This document shows, one piece after another, positions 39,452-51,474 of a DNA stretch of 64,000 nt (positions are counted from its first letter, which is position 1; each line of letters starts with the position of its first letter). Made by a program: the position numbers and the translations under genes. The stretch is from NCBI RefSeq assembly GCF_000821185.2, contig NZ_CP050855.1:2046001-2110000 (forward strand), in the 5' to 3' direction. The notes beneath the pieces are model-generated. The model searched no databases. It was not told the DNA's origin and saw nothing but the letters and a program-made list of their open reading frames with translations. This DNA comes from Serratia symbiotica. GTDB lineage: Bacteria > Pseudomonadota > Gammaproteobacteria > Enterobacterales > Enterobacteriaceae.

Positions 39452-40605
39452 GTTTAGTTAATGGTGTTGGGATCTCATTCGGGTGCGTCCGAATTCTTAT
39501 CGGCGCATTTTCTGTTGTATATCTCCTCGACCATGGGTTGACACTGACTGAAATTGGATGGATAAAATCATTCCAAGCTGCCGTGATTGTATTTGTGGAT
39601 ATACCACTATCTCACATTTCTGATAAATACAGCAGAAAGTTTTCCATTACTCTTAGTGCTTTTTGCGCTTCTATATGGTTATATCTCACAGGGGCAAGCG
39701 ATCACTTTTATGGTTTTTTGGTTGCTGAATTTTTCAATGCTTTATCTTTAGGCTTAATGTCAGGAACTTTTAATTCATATCTTTATGATGTTTCTAAAAA
39801 TAATGATAAAAATGAAATCGCTGAGAAAATTTTTTCACGATATCAGAAAAATCATTTTTTCTTCATGGGAATTTTCTCTCTTGTCGGGGCTGTTCTTTAC
39901 TCACAGAATAATATTAATGTCTGGTATATTTCTGCTGCACTTATGTTTTTAGTTTTCATATCCTCTCTTTTCCTACCAAAAGACAACCTCAATAAATCTG
40001 GTAATTCCGCAACTCTAAAAGAGACTTTAAATAATATCATGACTTCAGTTTTTGGTAAGAAGTCTGATACTAAAAACTTTATTTTTATCAACATTGTTTT
40101 TTCTATGTTCTTACAAATACTAATTCAATATTGGCAGGTCATGATGACCTACAGTTCAGAGTTTCTTGATAAAAAGATATTACTCGGCGTTGTATTTTTC
40201 GCAATTCTAATGTCGCAATCTCTTGCAGGGCTTGCTATAGAGAGATCTAAAAACAAACTAGTGCTAAAAATAACTTTATCTTTCTCGTTGCTTTTATCTG
40301 GATCTTTTTCTGTTATCAGCATGTATTATCCAATTTTAACTTTACCATCGTTATGTTCGATTTTCTTCACTATGTCTACATTTGCCAGCCTAAGTCTCTC
40401 TCAGTTAGTAGAAAATACACCAAGAGATATTAGGTCCACATTACTATCTTCACTCGCTGTATTATCTAAGATAGTCATGTTTATTATAATGCCCATTTCT
40501 GCAATACTCATTAATAAACTTGGTGTGAACTTTAATCTTATCCTCATCCTCACCATGTTTTTTTGCATCAAATACATCATTACTCCAACAGACAACAGAG
40601 AATGA
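39436..40605 (+). CDS. mccC: MccC-like MFS exporter
   Basis: Major facilitator protein of about 389 residues with 12 predicted membrane segments and the MFS loop 2-3 signature as DIPLSHISDKYSRKF (about residues 57-71). In E. coli MccC exports mature microcin and gives partial self-protection. The gene overlaps the end of mccB (stop 39449-39451), so translation is probably coupled. ATG 39436 is preferred, with AAGA eight bases upstream; ATG 39427 adds three residues. Very AT-rich, like mccB. The product is assigned by membrane fold and position. Confidence 0.87.
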   Translation: MSKSVSLVNGVGISFGCVRILIGAFSVVYLLDHGLTLTEIGWIKSFQAAVIVFVDIPLSHISDKYSRKFSITLSAFCASIWLYLTGASDHFYGFLVAEFFNALSLGLMSGTFNSYLYDVSKNNDKNEIAEKIFSRYQKNHFFFMGIFSLVGAVLYSQNNINVWYISAALMFLVFISSLFLPKDNLNKSGNSATLKETLNNIMTSVFGKKSDTKNFIFINIVFSMFLQILIQYWQVMMTYSSEFLDKKILLGVVFFAILMSQSLAGLAIERSKNKLVLKITLSFSLLLSGSFSVISMYYPILTLPSLCSIFFTMSTFASLSLSQLVENTPRDIRSTLLSSLAVLSKIVMFIIMPISAILINKLGVNFNLILILTMFFCIKYIITPTDNRE

Positions 40606-40849
40606 GGCGAAATGTGTTAAGCAGTGAATAAATTACGTCAAGGGGCGTGACGCTCAACGGAACGGTTTAACACGCAAAGGATTTTTGTCCGATAAATCAG
40701 AACACTAAGGACAGTTAAAAACAGGGATAAAATGGCATCTTTTAAATCGTAAAATGGCAAATAGTGTACACGTATTTCTGTTAATCGATTTTTCAGACAG
40801 TTTTCTCGCCTAAACGTGAGTTTTCGTTCCACTGAGCATCAGCCCCCTG
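40606..40849. other. Gap after mccC, no gene seen
   Basis: No mccD, mccE or mccF homologue, nor any other gene, follows mccC. A small CGTCA/TGACG stem at 40638-40654 could aid termination. IS3 debris begins at about 40850. Confidence 0.5.
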
Positions 40850-40933
40850 GTAGAGATCCTCGACCAGAATTACACTTATTCAGAGGCCGCGAAGGCGATG
40901 AATATCAGCCTGTCTGCCATCAACCGCTGGGGG
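40850..40933 (+). mobile_element. IS3-family orfA fragment (HTH part)
   Basis: Reads LVEILDQNYTYSEAAKAMNI then SLSAINRWG, the helix-turn-helix of an IS3-type OrfA. It is interrupted at GGG by an IS1-type end. It is nearly identical over about 70 bases to the minus-strand remnant at 27825-27995. Confidence 0.7.
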
Positions 40934-41212
40934 GGTAATGACTCCAATTGGTTGAATTTGATCTACAATGCAACCTTGTGAGGTTTACTCTTGGCTTGCG
41001 TTAATGTTTATTGTCCCCGTTGTGATTCTGCTTTGGTTTATCGCCATAGTCAAAATCCTAAAGGCCAAAGCTGTTTCCTTTGTCGTGAATGCTGTTCTGT
41101 ATTCCAGTTGACCTACACTTATCAGGCCAGAAAACCGGGGGTTAAAGGGCTAATCGTTGATATGGCCTTTAACGGCGCAGGCATTCGGGATACGGCAAGA
41201 ACGCCAAAAGTC
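40934..41212 (+). mobile_element. IS1-family left end with insA fragment
   Basis: It begins GGTAATGACTCCAATTGG, matching an IS1 terminus. The InsA frame reads [20 protein letters not shown] and [20 protein letters not shown], then [19 protein letters not shown]. The InsA sequence then stops and continues in frame into pflA. insB and the right end are gone. Confidence 0.8.
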
Positions 41213-41661
41213 GGTATCAACACCTGTTTAGACACCAACGACTTTATCCGCCGCTATGACCTGGTGATCGACGAACTGCTGGATGCCACCGATTTGGTGG
41301 ATGCTGGATCTGAAACAGACGAACGACGATATCCACCAAAGCCTTGGTTGGCGTTTCTAACTGGCGCATGTTGGAATGCGCTCGCTACCTGGCAAAGCGC
41401 AATCAGCACTCATAGGTTGGCTATGTCATTGTGCCGGGCTGGTCAGACGATGACAAGTCAGCGCATATGCTGGGTGAGTTTACCCAAAACATGACCAACA
41501 TCGAGAAAATAGAACTGCTGCCTTATCACCAACTGGGCAAGCACAAATGGGAAGTAATGGGTGAAAAGTACACATTAGACGGCGTACAGCCACCTAAGCC
41601 CGATACGATGGATAACCTCAAAGCCATCCTTGAGAGCTACAGCCATAAAGTGATGTATTGA
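41213..41661 (+). pseudogene. pflA: 3' remnant of pflA (pyruvate formate-lyase activating enzyme)
   Basis: PflA is a radical-SAM enzyme that installs the glycyl radical on PflB. The remnant begins at [20 protein letters not shown] in the frame of the upstream insA fragment. After DATDLV it passes through two frameshifts ([32 protein letters not shown]) and a TAG. It then ends [19 protein letters not shown]...SYSHKVMY* at 41661. The N-terminal CxxxCxxC cluster site is absent, so activity is lost. pflB and focA are missing. Confidence 0.9.
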
Positions 41662-41886
41662 ACCATTGCGACCCAATGCGAAAACCAGCAGCATAGGCGA
41701 GTGTTTTATTTTTTCAGCAATATCAGCGCCAGCGCAGCAGTCATAACAAACAGCCAACGATCAGCCTAATTTGCACGGCAAGCAAAAAAGGCAGGTGTTT
41801 CCGACAGATGACTCGGTGCGGCTGGCGATGTGTCATTTTATTATCGAGTTCAGTGATCGCCTAAGCGATCGCGGTAATACGGTATC
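41662..41886. other. Gap with a possible transposase scrap
   Basis: One short plus-strand stretch reads KQKRQVFPTDDSVRLA, reminiscent of the C-terminal part of IS256-type (Mutator) transposases. It is too short for a firm call. The rest shows no gene. Confidence 0.25.
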
Positions 41887-42016
41887 AGCGCCTGGGGATT
41901 AATCAACCTCATCCCTGAGGTTCGGCCTGCGGCCCAGCGCAAGCACTGTTCAAATCGGTTACCGACCGATTTGAACAGCATTGCCGCCTTCCTGCCACTC
42001 GAATTATTTAGGGTAT
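41887..42016. repeat. Dispersed repeat family R3, copy b (3' of serS)
   Basis: Shares CTGGGGAT, CCTCATCC and the palindrome GTTCAAATCGGT...ACCGATTTGAAC with copy c. It ends CTCGAATTATTTAGGGTATA. The left terminus is missing. Confidence 0.7.
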
Positions 42017-42037
42017 AGCATTATTTATAGGCGCTTT

Positions 42038-43348
<1,311 letters not shown>

Positions 43349-43372
43349 TTATTGAAAGAAAGTTTGTGTTTT

Positions 43373-43570
43373 ATACCCATTACGCTTCAAGTTGCCTGTG
43401 CGCTAGCTTTCCACTCTCACTCCAGTCACTTAACAGTGTAAGCTTCTGGGGATGAATAAACCTCATCCTTGGGGTTAAGCCTGCAGCCAGCGCAAACGCT
43501 GTTCAAATCGGTTCCTGACCGATTTGAACAGCGTTTGCGCCTTCCTGCAACTCGAATTATTTAGGGTATA
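43373..43570. repeat. Dispersed repeat family R3, copy c (5' of serS)
   Basis: A 198-base element with terminal inverted repeats ATACCCATTACGCTTCAAG and, reverse-complemented right end, ATACCCTAAATAATTCGAG. Inside is a perfect 23-bp stem (43490-43512 with 43518-43540) with a TCCTG loop. It lies between serS and rarA. As RNA the hairpin would be very stable. Confidence 0.75.
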
Positions 43571-43634
43571 TACGGCTGATCTATCGCCATCTCAAGGAAG
43601 AGTGATACCCGCTAACCTTACCGCAACGGCAACG

Positions 43635-44978
43635 CTAGCGGTAGCGTTTTGTCTGGCTATTTTGATCCTGTTCAGCCAGCCATGCCAGCTTCTCGCCAAT
43701 TTTACCTTCCAACCCACGAGAGGTCGGTTGATAGTAACGCGTATTGACCATTTCTGGCGGAAAATAGCTCTCACCGGCAGCGTAGGCGTGGGCTTCGTCG
43801 TGGGCGTAACGGTACTCAGCCCCCAGCCCCATCGCTTTCATCAGCTTGGTCGGCGCGTTGCGCAGATGTTCCGGCACATCGTAATCAGCCTGTTCTCTGG
43901 CATCGCGCATCGCCGCTTTGAAGGCGGTATAAACCGCATTGCTCTTCGGCGCACAGGCCAGGTAGACGATTGCCTGTGCGATGGCGCGTTCGCCTTCCGC
44001 AGGCCCCACGCGTGTGAAACAATCCCAGGCGGCGATCGCCACCTGCATGCCGCGCGGATCGGCGTTGCCGATATCTTCAGAGGCAATCGCCAGCAGACGG
44101 CGCGCCACGTACAGCGGGTCACCGCCAGCAGTGATAATACGTGCATACCAGTACAGTGCGGCGTCTGGTGCCGAACCGCGCACCGATTTATGTAATGCAG
44201 AGATCAGGTCGTAATAGCGATCCCCTTTATTGTCGAAGCGTGCACTGCGTTCACCCAATACCTCTTTCAGCAGTTCGGGCGTCAGTACTTTCATCCCTTT
44301 GGTGTCGATTTCCGCCATATCAGCCATCATTTCCAAGCTGTTCAGCGCCCGGCGCGCGTCACCCCCCACCAGTTCCGACAACATACGGCGCGTCTCTTCC
44401 GGCAATTCGATATTCTGGCCACCTAAGCCACGCTTACTGTCGTTCATCGCCTGATCCAGTACCTGGCTGATGTCCCCAGCAGCCAACGCCTTTAGCAGAT
44501 AAACGCGGGCGCGCGACAACAATGCCGAGTTGAGTTCAAATGAGGGGTTTTCGGTGGTCGCACCGATAAAGGTGATGGTGCCGTCTTCGATATGTGGCAG
44601 AAAAGCATCCTGCTGGCTTTTATTGAACCGGTGTACCTCATCAACAAACAGGATAGTGCGGCGGCCAGCTCTACGGTTTTGCCGTGCATGCTCGATCGCC
44701 TCGCGGATTTCTTTAATGCCGGAAGTGACAGCGGAAATGCGCTCGACATCCGCCTGACCATAACGGCCGATTAACTCTGCCAGCGTTGTTTTCCCGGTGC
44801 CGGGTGGGCCCCACAAAATCATCGAGTGCAACTGCCCGGCTTCAATGGCGCGTGGCAGCGGCTTGCCAGCGGCCAACAGATGCTGCTGGCCAATATATTG
44901 CACCAACGTGGTCGGCCGCATGCGGGCGGCCAACGGCTGGAACTCATTTTGGAAAAAATCAAGCGACAGATTACTCAC
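43635..44978 (-). CDS. rarA: RarA (MgsA), replication-associated recombination AAA+ ATPase
   Basis: AAA+ clamp-loader-like protein acting at stalled forks, relative of eukaryotic WRNIP1. 447 residues, as in E. coli. Walker A is GPPGTGKTT, Walker [11 protein letters not shown], sensor 1 [13 protein letters not shown] 44978 follows serially after lolA (seven-base gap). Intact. Confidence 0.97.
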   Translation of the reverse strand: MSNLSLDFFQNEFQPLAARMRPTTLVQYIGQQHLLAAGKPLPRAIEAGQLHSMILWGPPGTGKTTLAELIGRYGQADVERISAVTSGIKEIREAIEHARQNRRAGRRTILFVDEVHRFNKSQQDAFLPHIEDGTITFIGATTENPSFELNSALLSRARVYLLKALAAGDISQVLDQAMNDSKRGLGGQNIELPEETRRMLSELVGGDARRALNSLEMMADMAEIDTKGMKVLTPELLKEVLGERSARFDNKGDRYYDLISALHKSVRGSAPDAALYWYARIITAGGDPLYVARRLLAIASEDIGNADPRGMQVAIAAWDCFTRVGPAEGERAIAQAIVYLACAPKSNAVYTAFKAAMRDAREQADYDVPEHLRNAPTKLMKAMGLGAEYRYAHDEAHAYAAGESYFPPEMVNTRYYQPTSRGLEGKIGEKLAWLAEQDQNSQTKRYR

Positions 44979-44985
44979 TGGTGCC

Positions 44986-45597
44986 TCACTGACGCTGGTC
45001 GTCCAGCGTCACCCCCTGTGGCGGGATAAATGTGAATTTGGTGGCATCGGCAGAAACGTCCTGCTGGCTTTTCAGCACATAGGTACTGCGTTGCCCATCC
45101 TGCTCCACCGCAGCGAAACTGCGGATAGTGCCGCTATGAGTCACAGTAATGGCGAACTGCTTCAGGTTACCGCTGCTGGATTTTGGCGTCAGCTCAAAAT
45201 CATCGCCTTTCTGCTTAACCTGGTATTGTTTCCAATCATTGGCATTGTTGCGGGTGATCAGCATGAACGGTGTCTTGCCGGTGGCATTCTTCAGCCAGGT
45301 CGCCGTCACCTGCTCAACGAATGGGTTATAGAACCATAGGGTCTGACCATCGGAAATTAACACACTCTCATCCGGCGAGGTCATGTGCCAATTAAACAAG
45401 TTCGGGCGTTTTATCCACAGTTCGCCTGCGCCCTGTTGAACCGCAGCGCCATCACTACTGGTGACAGTCTGAGAGAAGTGGGCGTGGAAGCTGTTCACTT
45501 TAGCCAGACGATTTTGCAAATCCTGCGTGGCGTCAGCCAGCACGGAGGTGGACGCAAATCCCGAAAGCAGACAGCAGGCCACTAACAGTTTTTTCAT
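44986..45597 (-). CDS. lolA: LolA, periplasmic lipoprotein carrier
   Basis: Receives outer-membrane lipoproteins from LolCDE and hands them to LolB. 203 residues as in E. coli, with signal peptide [21 protein letters not shown]. The mature part starts [20 protein letters not shown] and includes the hydrophobic-cavity strand region [20 protein letters not shown]. Its substrates include MlaA, also in this window. Confidence 0.96.
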   Translation of the reverse strand: MKKLLVACCLLSGFASTSVLADATQDLQNRLAKVNSFHAHFSQTVTSSDGAAVQQGAGELWIKRPNLFNWHMTSPDESVLISDGQTLWFYNPFVEQVTATWLKNATGKTPFMLITRNNANDWKQYQVKQKGDDFELTPKSSSGNLKQFAITVTHSGTIRSFAAVEQDGQRSTYVLKSQQDVSADATKFTFIPPQGVTLDDQRQ

Positions 45598-45732
45598 TAT
45601 TCCAGATACCTTATGAAATACGTTAACCGCAAGGCGGTGCCGTGCGAGCCAAATTACCCCTAACCACCGTTACCCTATCCGAAGCCACTTCACCTATTAC
45701 AAGCAAAAGCCAGGGGTTACACTTCTTTGCAC

Positions 45733-45753
45733 AAGGGCCGCTTAGCGGCCCTT
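45733..45753. terminator. Hairpin between ftsK and lolA
   Basis: The perfect 9-bp stem AAGGGCCGC/GCGGCCCTT with loop TTA starts about 30 bases past the ftsK stop. The T tract is better on the plus strand than in the ftsK direction, so it may be a partial terminator. Confidence 0.55.
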
Positions 45754-45783
45754 TATAATTGAATCACAGTGGTTAGACGTGCG

Positions 45784-48700
45784 TCAGTCTTGCCGTGGTG
45801 GTGCCAGTACCTCGCGGTTGCCGTTATGCCCCTGCTCGCTGACAATACCCTGCGCTTCCATCTGTTCGATGATACGCGCGGCGCGGTTATAGCCAATGCG
45901 GAATTGGCGCTGAACGCCGGAGATGGAGGCACGGCGCTTTTCCACCACGAACTCCACCGCTTGATCAAACAGCGGATCAAGATCGTCATCGCCCTCCATG
46001 CCGCCTGCACTCCCTTCACCCTCTTCACCGCCACTGAGTATCCCCTCTTTATACTGGGGACGCTCACGCGCTTTCCAATCCTTAACCACGGCGTGCACTT
46101 CCTGATCACGCACAAATGCGCCATGCACGCGTACCGGAATTGAGGAGTTCGGTGCCAGATACAGCATATCCCCCATCCCTAACAGCGATTCGGCACCGCC
46201 TTGGTCAAGGATAGTACGCGAATCAATCTTGCTGGATACGGTAAAAGCAATACGTGTTGGGATATTAGCCTTGATCAGGCCGGTGATCACATCCACCGAC
46301 GGACGCTGGGTCGCCAGCACCAGGTGGATACCCGCCGCACGCGCTTTCTGTGCCAGACGGGCAATGAGTTCTTCGACTTTTTTGCCGACTGTCATGATCA
46401 GATCGGCGAATTCGTCAACCATCACCACGATATAAGGCTCTTTCTCCAACACAGGTGGTGTGATGTCCATGCTATCTGTCGGTTTCCAGAATGGATCTGG
46501 GATCGGGCGGCCCATAGCTTCAGCCTGATCGACGCGCTCGTTGTAGCCAGCCAGGTTACGCACGCCCAATGCAGACATCAGCTTGTAACGGCGTTCCATC
46601 TCCGCCACACACCAGCGCAATGCATTGGCGGCATCTTTCATATCGGTCACTACGTCGGTCAACAGATGCGGTATACCTTCGTAGACTGACAGCTCCAGCA
46701 TTTTTGGGTCGATCATGATAAAGCGCACCTCTTTCGGCGTCGCCTTATACAAGATGCTCAGGATCATCGCGTTGACCCCGACTGATTTACCTGAACCCGT
46801 AGTACCTGCCACCAACAGGTGCGGCATTTTGCCCAGTTCGGCTACCACCGGCTCGCCAGAGATATCTTTACCCAGCACGATAGACAATGGCGACGGATTG
46901 TCGCGGAATGCTGGGCAATCCAGTACTTCTCGCAGATACACGGTTTGACGTTTGGTGTTCGGCAACTCCAGCCCTACATACGGTCTGCCGGGGATCACTT
47001 CAACCACGCGCACCGCCGAGGTTGACAGTGAACGAGCCAGATCACGCGATAGGTTGGAAATACGCGCGGCTTTGACCCCCGGTGCTAAATCTAGCTCGAA
47101 ACGGGTGATCACCGGCCCCGGTAGAATATCCACTACCTCGGCTTTGACCCGGTAATCAGCCAGGCTAGCTTCCACCAAACGTGCTTTTTGTTCTAGCTCA
47201 AAGGAATCCACCGGTTCCACCTCTTTCGGGGCTTCTGCCAGCAGAGCTAGTGTTGGCAGCGGGGTAGTCGGCTTCTGCAACGGCATATCATTGCGCATCA
47301 GAAACGGGTGGATCAGGCTATCTATCTCAGGTTGTGATGCAGCAGGCTTAGACTGACCACAAGGGCTATCACTTTGCTGTTCAGTACGCTCTTCCAACGA
47401 GGGTGACAAACTGAGCTGTGGCTCGCTAGGATCATCGTCCACCAGACCGTCCATCGGGGAAAAACTGAAAGCGTTGTAGGTATCAACTTGGCTTACCGCA
47501 GGGGGTTGCACAGCAGGCTTATGTTGCCCATAGCGTGCCTGCTGCTGTTCACTGAACGCCTGGTGCAGCACGGCGCGCTGCTGGCCGTCTTCGTGTTGCC
47601 GGTCAGCAGCGTCAGGCTGTGGTGGCTCTACCGCACCCTGACGCTGTTTATGCTCGGCGGCGCGCTGCGAAGGCAGCTTGATACCATAGGACGCCAGTGC
47701 GCGCCGGGTGGGAATACGTACCGGATTTGGTCGGGGCAATTCAGGGCCTATGCCCTGTTTGACCTGCGGGTTGCCATCGCTGGTCGCGGCAAAGGCTGGC
47801 ATAAAGGTATTAGCGACACCCGCAGCTACCTGAGATTTCTTGCTGCCAAACAGCGTGTCCGCTGCATCAGCAAATGAACTGCTGACGTTGCTCTGTGATG
47901 GCGCGGAGAAATCAAACGGCGAATGATCGCGCCGCAGCGTTGCATCAGGTTCCGGCAAATTGTTGTCACATCGTGGTTCATCAGCGTGCTGATAGGGATC
48001 AACGGTGCAAGCCACCTTAGGTGCTGGCGTTTCCTCTGGGATCTCAACTGAATACAGCGGCGGTAGTGTATTTTCCGCTAGTACGTTCATCGGATGCTGG
48101 CTGACCGAAGCCCGCTCAACGCTCATCGGCGATGCCTGCACAATAATCGGCGCAGCTTCACTATCATCATCCTCGTTATTGCTGGCGCAGATGCCGCTGA
48201 ACAGCGGCTCCCCAGAATCTGCCACCGCCACTTCGGCAGTTTCCACCAGGACTTTAGGCGCGGATAACAGTACATCGTCATCTAGCGTAGCCGCCCCTTG
48301 CACTGTGGGTTTAGGCTCATCGACGGCATAGCCACTGTCATCGCTGTAATTGAGTTCTTCGCGGCGCGAACGGTTGGTCATAAAGGTAGCAACACCCAGC
48401 ACCGCACCGCCGATCTTCTCGGCGATCATCAGCCATGACCAGCCGGTGAACAGCGTCACCCCTGCCGCCCAAATACAAAGTAGCACCAGCGTAGCACCAA
48501 CACCGCTAAATTGAGGTAGCATGGCATTACTGAGTAAGCTACCGATAACACCGCCGGATGCAAAGTAATAAAGATCGTCAACATTCAGCGCGGCCAGGCC
48601 GCAGAAGGTGAACACCATCGCCAGCGTGCCGATCAGACGCAATGAGAGCGCAAAATAGTCGATATACTCGCTGCTGCCACGCTGCTGGCGATAGGCTACC

Positions 48701-48984
48701 CAGCACAGAACCAGCATAATCGGCGGTATCGCATAGGCGATCACCCCAAAGATAAATAACAGCATATCGGCCATCCAAGCACCGATGCCACCGCCAAAAT
48801 TACGAATAGGTTCATGCCACGCTGTCTGCGACCAGCTTGGGTCAGAGGGATTAAAACTGAGCAGCGCAACCATAAGGTAAACGGCAAAAACCGCTATTAC
48901 GATCAACACAGCCTCCAGCAAACGCTGGCCACTGCTGAGTTTTTTCAAGGTAACTGCTTTATCTTCTGTATATTCCTGGCTCAA
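45784..48984 (-). CDS. ftsK: FtsK, DNA translocase coupling division and chromosome segregation
   Basis: Septum-anchored hexameric motor that pumps DNA toward dif and activates XerCD. The likely start is TTG 48984 ([16 protein letters not shown]. coli MSQEYIEDKEVTLTK), with GGAG upstream. The longer frame to 49026 adds unrelated residues. About 1066 residues: four membrane helices in the first 200, a Pro/Gln-rich linker (about 200-570), then the motor with Walker [13 protein letters not shown] and Walker [12 protein letters not shown]. The C-terminal KOPS-reading gamma domain is [18 protein letters not shown]. It is shorter than E. coli FtsK (1329), mostly in the linker. Confidence 0.95.
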   Translation of the reverse strand: MSQEYTEDKAVTLKKLSSGQRLLEAVLIVIAVFAVYLMVALLSFNPSDPSWSQTAWHEPIRNFGGGIGAWMADMLLFIFGVIAYAIPPIMLVLCWVAYRQQRGSSEYIDYFALSLRLIGTLAMVFTFCGLAALNVDDLYYFASGGVIGSLLSNAMLPQFSGVGATLVLLCIWAAGVTLFTGWSWLMIAEKIGGAVLGVATFMTNRSRREELNYSDDSGYAVDEPKPTVQGAATLDDDVLLSAPKVLVETAEVAVADSGEPLFSGICASNNEDDDSEAAPIIVQASPMSVERASVSQHPMNVLAENTLPPLYSVEIPEETPAPKVACTVDPYQHADEPRCDNNLPEPDATLRRDHSPFDFSAPSQSNVSSSFADAADTLFGSKKSQVAAGVANTFMPAFAATSDGNPQVKQGIGPELPRPNPVRIPTRRALASYGIKLPSQRAAEHKQRQGAVEPPQPDAADRQHEDGQQRAVLHQAFSEQQQARYGQHKPAVQPPAVSQVDTYNAFSFSPMDGLVDDDPSEPQLSLSPSLEERTEQQSDSPCGQSKPAASQPEIDSLIHPFLMRNDMPLQKPTTPLPTLALLAEAPKEVEPVDSFELEQKARLVEASLADYRVKAEVVDILPGPVITRFELDLAPGVKAARISNLSRDLARSLSTSAVRVVEVIPGRPYVGLELPNTKRQTVYLREVLDCPAFRDNPSPLSIVLGKDISGEPVVAELGKMPHLLVAGTTGSGKSVGVNAMILSILYKATPKEVRFIMIDPKMLELSVYEGIPHLLTDVVTDMKDAANALRWCVAEMERRYKLMSALGVRNLAGYNERVDQAEAMGRPIPDPFWKPTDSMDITPPVLEKEPYIVVMVDEFADLIMTVGKKVEELIARLAQKARAAGIHLVLATQRPSVDVITGLIKANIPTRIAFTVSSKIDSRTILDQGGAESLLGMGDMLYLAPNSSIPVRVHGAFVRDQEVHAVVKDWKARERPQYKEGILSGGEEGEGSAGGMEGDDDLDPLFDQAVEFVVEKRRASISGVQRQFRIGYNRAARIIEQMEAQGIVSEQGHNGNREVLAPPRQD

Positions 48985-49097
48985 AAAAGGCTCTCCAGGT
49001 TCCTGTAGTTGGCATAGCAACAGCACCGAAGCGCTTCCCCGGCACTGAAACTGTATGGATAAACAGGAGTGTAACCAATTTAATCAGGTTTTGCACC

Positions 49098-49592
49098 TTA
49101 ACGTGTTTTGATCACCAGACGGTTGCTCTGTTTAACTTCTTCCATGACCACGTAAGTGCGGGTGTCGTTAACCCCCGGCAAACGCAGCAGTGTTTCACCC
49201 AGTAGCTTGCGGTAAGCCGACATGTCCGGCACACGGGTTTTCAACAGGTAGTCGAAATCACCGGAAACCAGATGACACTCCTGAATTTCTTCAAGCTTTT
49301 GCACTGCTGAGTTAAATTGCTCAAACACATCCGGCGCGCCACGATTTAGCGTGATTTCCACGAAAACCAGCAAGGAGGCATCCAGATAATGCGGATTAAG
49401 CAATGCGGTGTAGCCATGAATAAAACTCTGGCGCTCAAGGCGTCGCACACGTTCTAAACAGGGCGTTGGAGATAACCCCACACGCTTCGAAAGCTCCACG
49501 TTCGAAATACGGCCATCCTTCTGTAGCTCGTTCAGGATATTGCGGTCGATACGATCAAGATCTTTGCCAGGGCGTTTCTTATTCTCTGCCAT
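49098..49592 (-). CDS. lrp: Leucine-responsive regulatory protein
   Basis: Global feast/famine regulator. 164 residues, identical length to E. coli. The N-terminal HTH is ISNVELSKRVGLSPTPCLER, and a C-terminal RAM ligand-binding domain follows. Changes from E. coli are concentrated in the first few residues. A long 5' region separates it from divergent trxB, as expected for an autoregulated gene. Confidence 0.98.
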   Translation of the reverse strand: MAENKKRPGKDLDRIDRNILNELQKDGRISNVELSKRVGLSPTPCLERVRRLERQSFIHGYTALLNPHYLDASLLVFVEITLNRGAPDVFEQFNSAVQKLEEIQECHLVSGDFDYLLKTRVPDMSAYRKLLGETLLRLPGVNDTRTYVVMEEVKQSNRLVIKTR

Positions 49593-51119
<1,527 letters not shown>

Positions 51120-51474
51120 CCCGGACTTTATCTCAATGGCTACGCTTGCAGGACAAAGGGGGAATTTACCTCCAATGAGATCCACGCCGCTGCCAACCCG
51201 CTGTTTAACGGCACCAAGCCGGAAAAAGCGACAAGCGGCAGCGGGATTTTGCCGCATCGGACGTTGGATAACAGGATTTCTTGCCTAAAAGCCGTCTCAG
51301 CGTGGCTGAGGCTATTTATCCAGCGAATTTTGACCACTTTATTATTTTCGGTCTGCTGGATGACGGGGTAACATTAGCTTTTGTTGGTTCGCTTCAAGTT
51401 GAGGCAACCACTTTTTTAACAGCATATAACCTTGTTTGTAACAAACAGGTGCCAGCAGTGCAGACTCTATTCTG
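51120..51474 (+). promoter_or_regulatory. trxB-cydD gap
   Basis: 355 bases without a recognisable gene. The last 150 bases are less GC-rich and probably hold the cydDC promoter. A good ribosome-binding site before cydD is not evident. Confidence 0.35.

Noticed and set aside
40638..40832. 64-codon minus-strand frame after mccC as an immunity gene
   Set aside because: No ribosome-binding site or similarity to MccE/MccF; it runs opposite to the operon and looks like chance.
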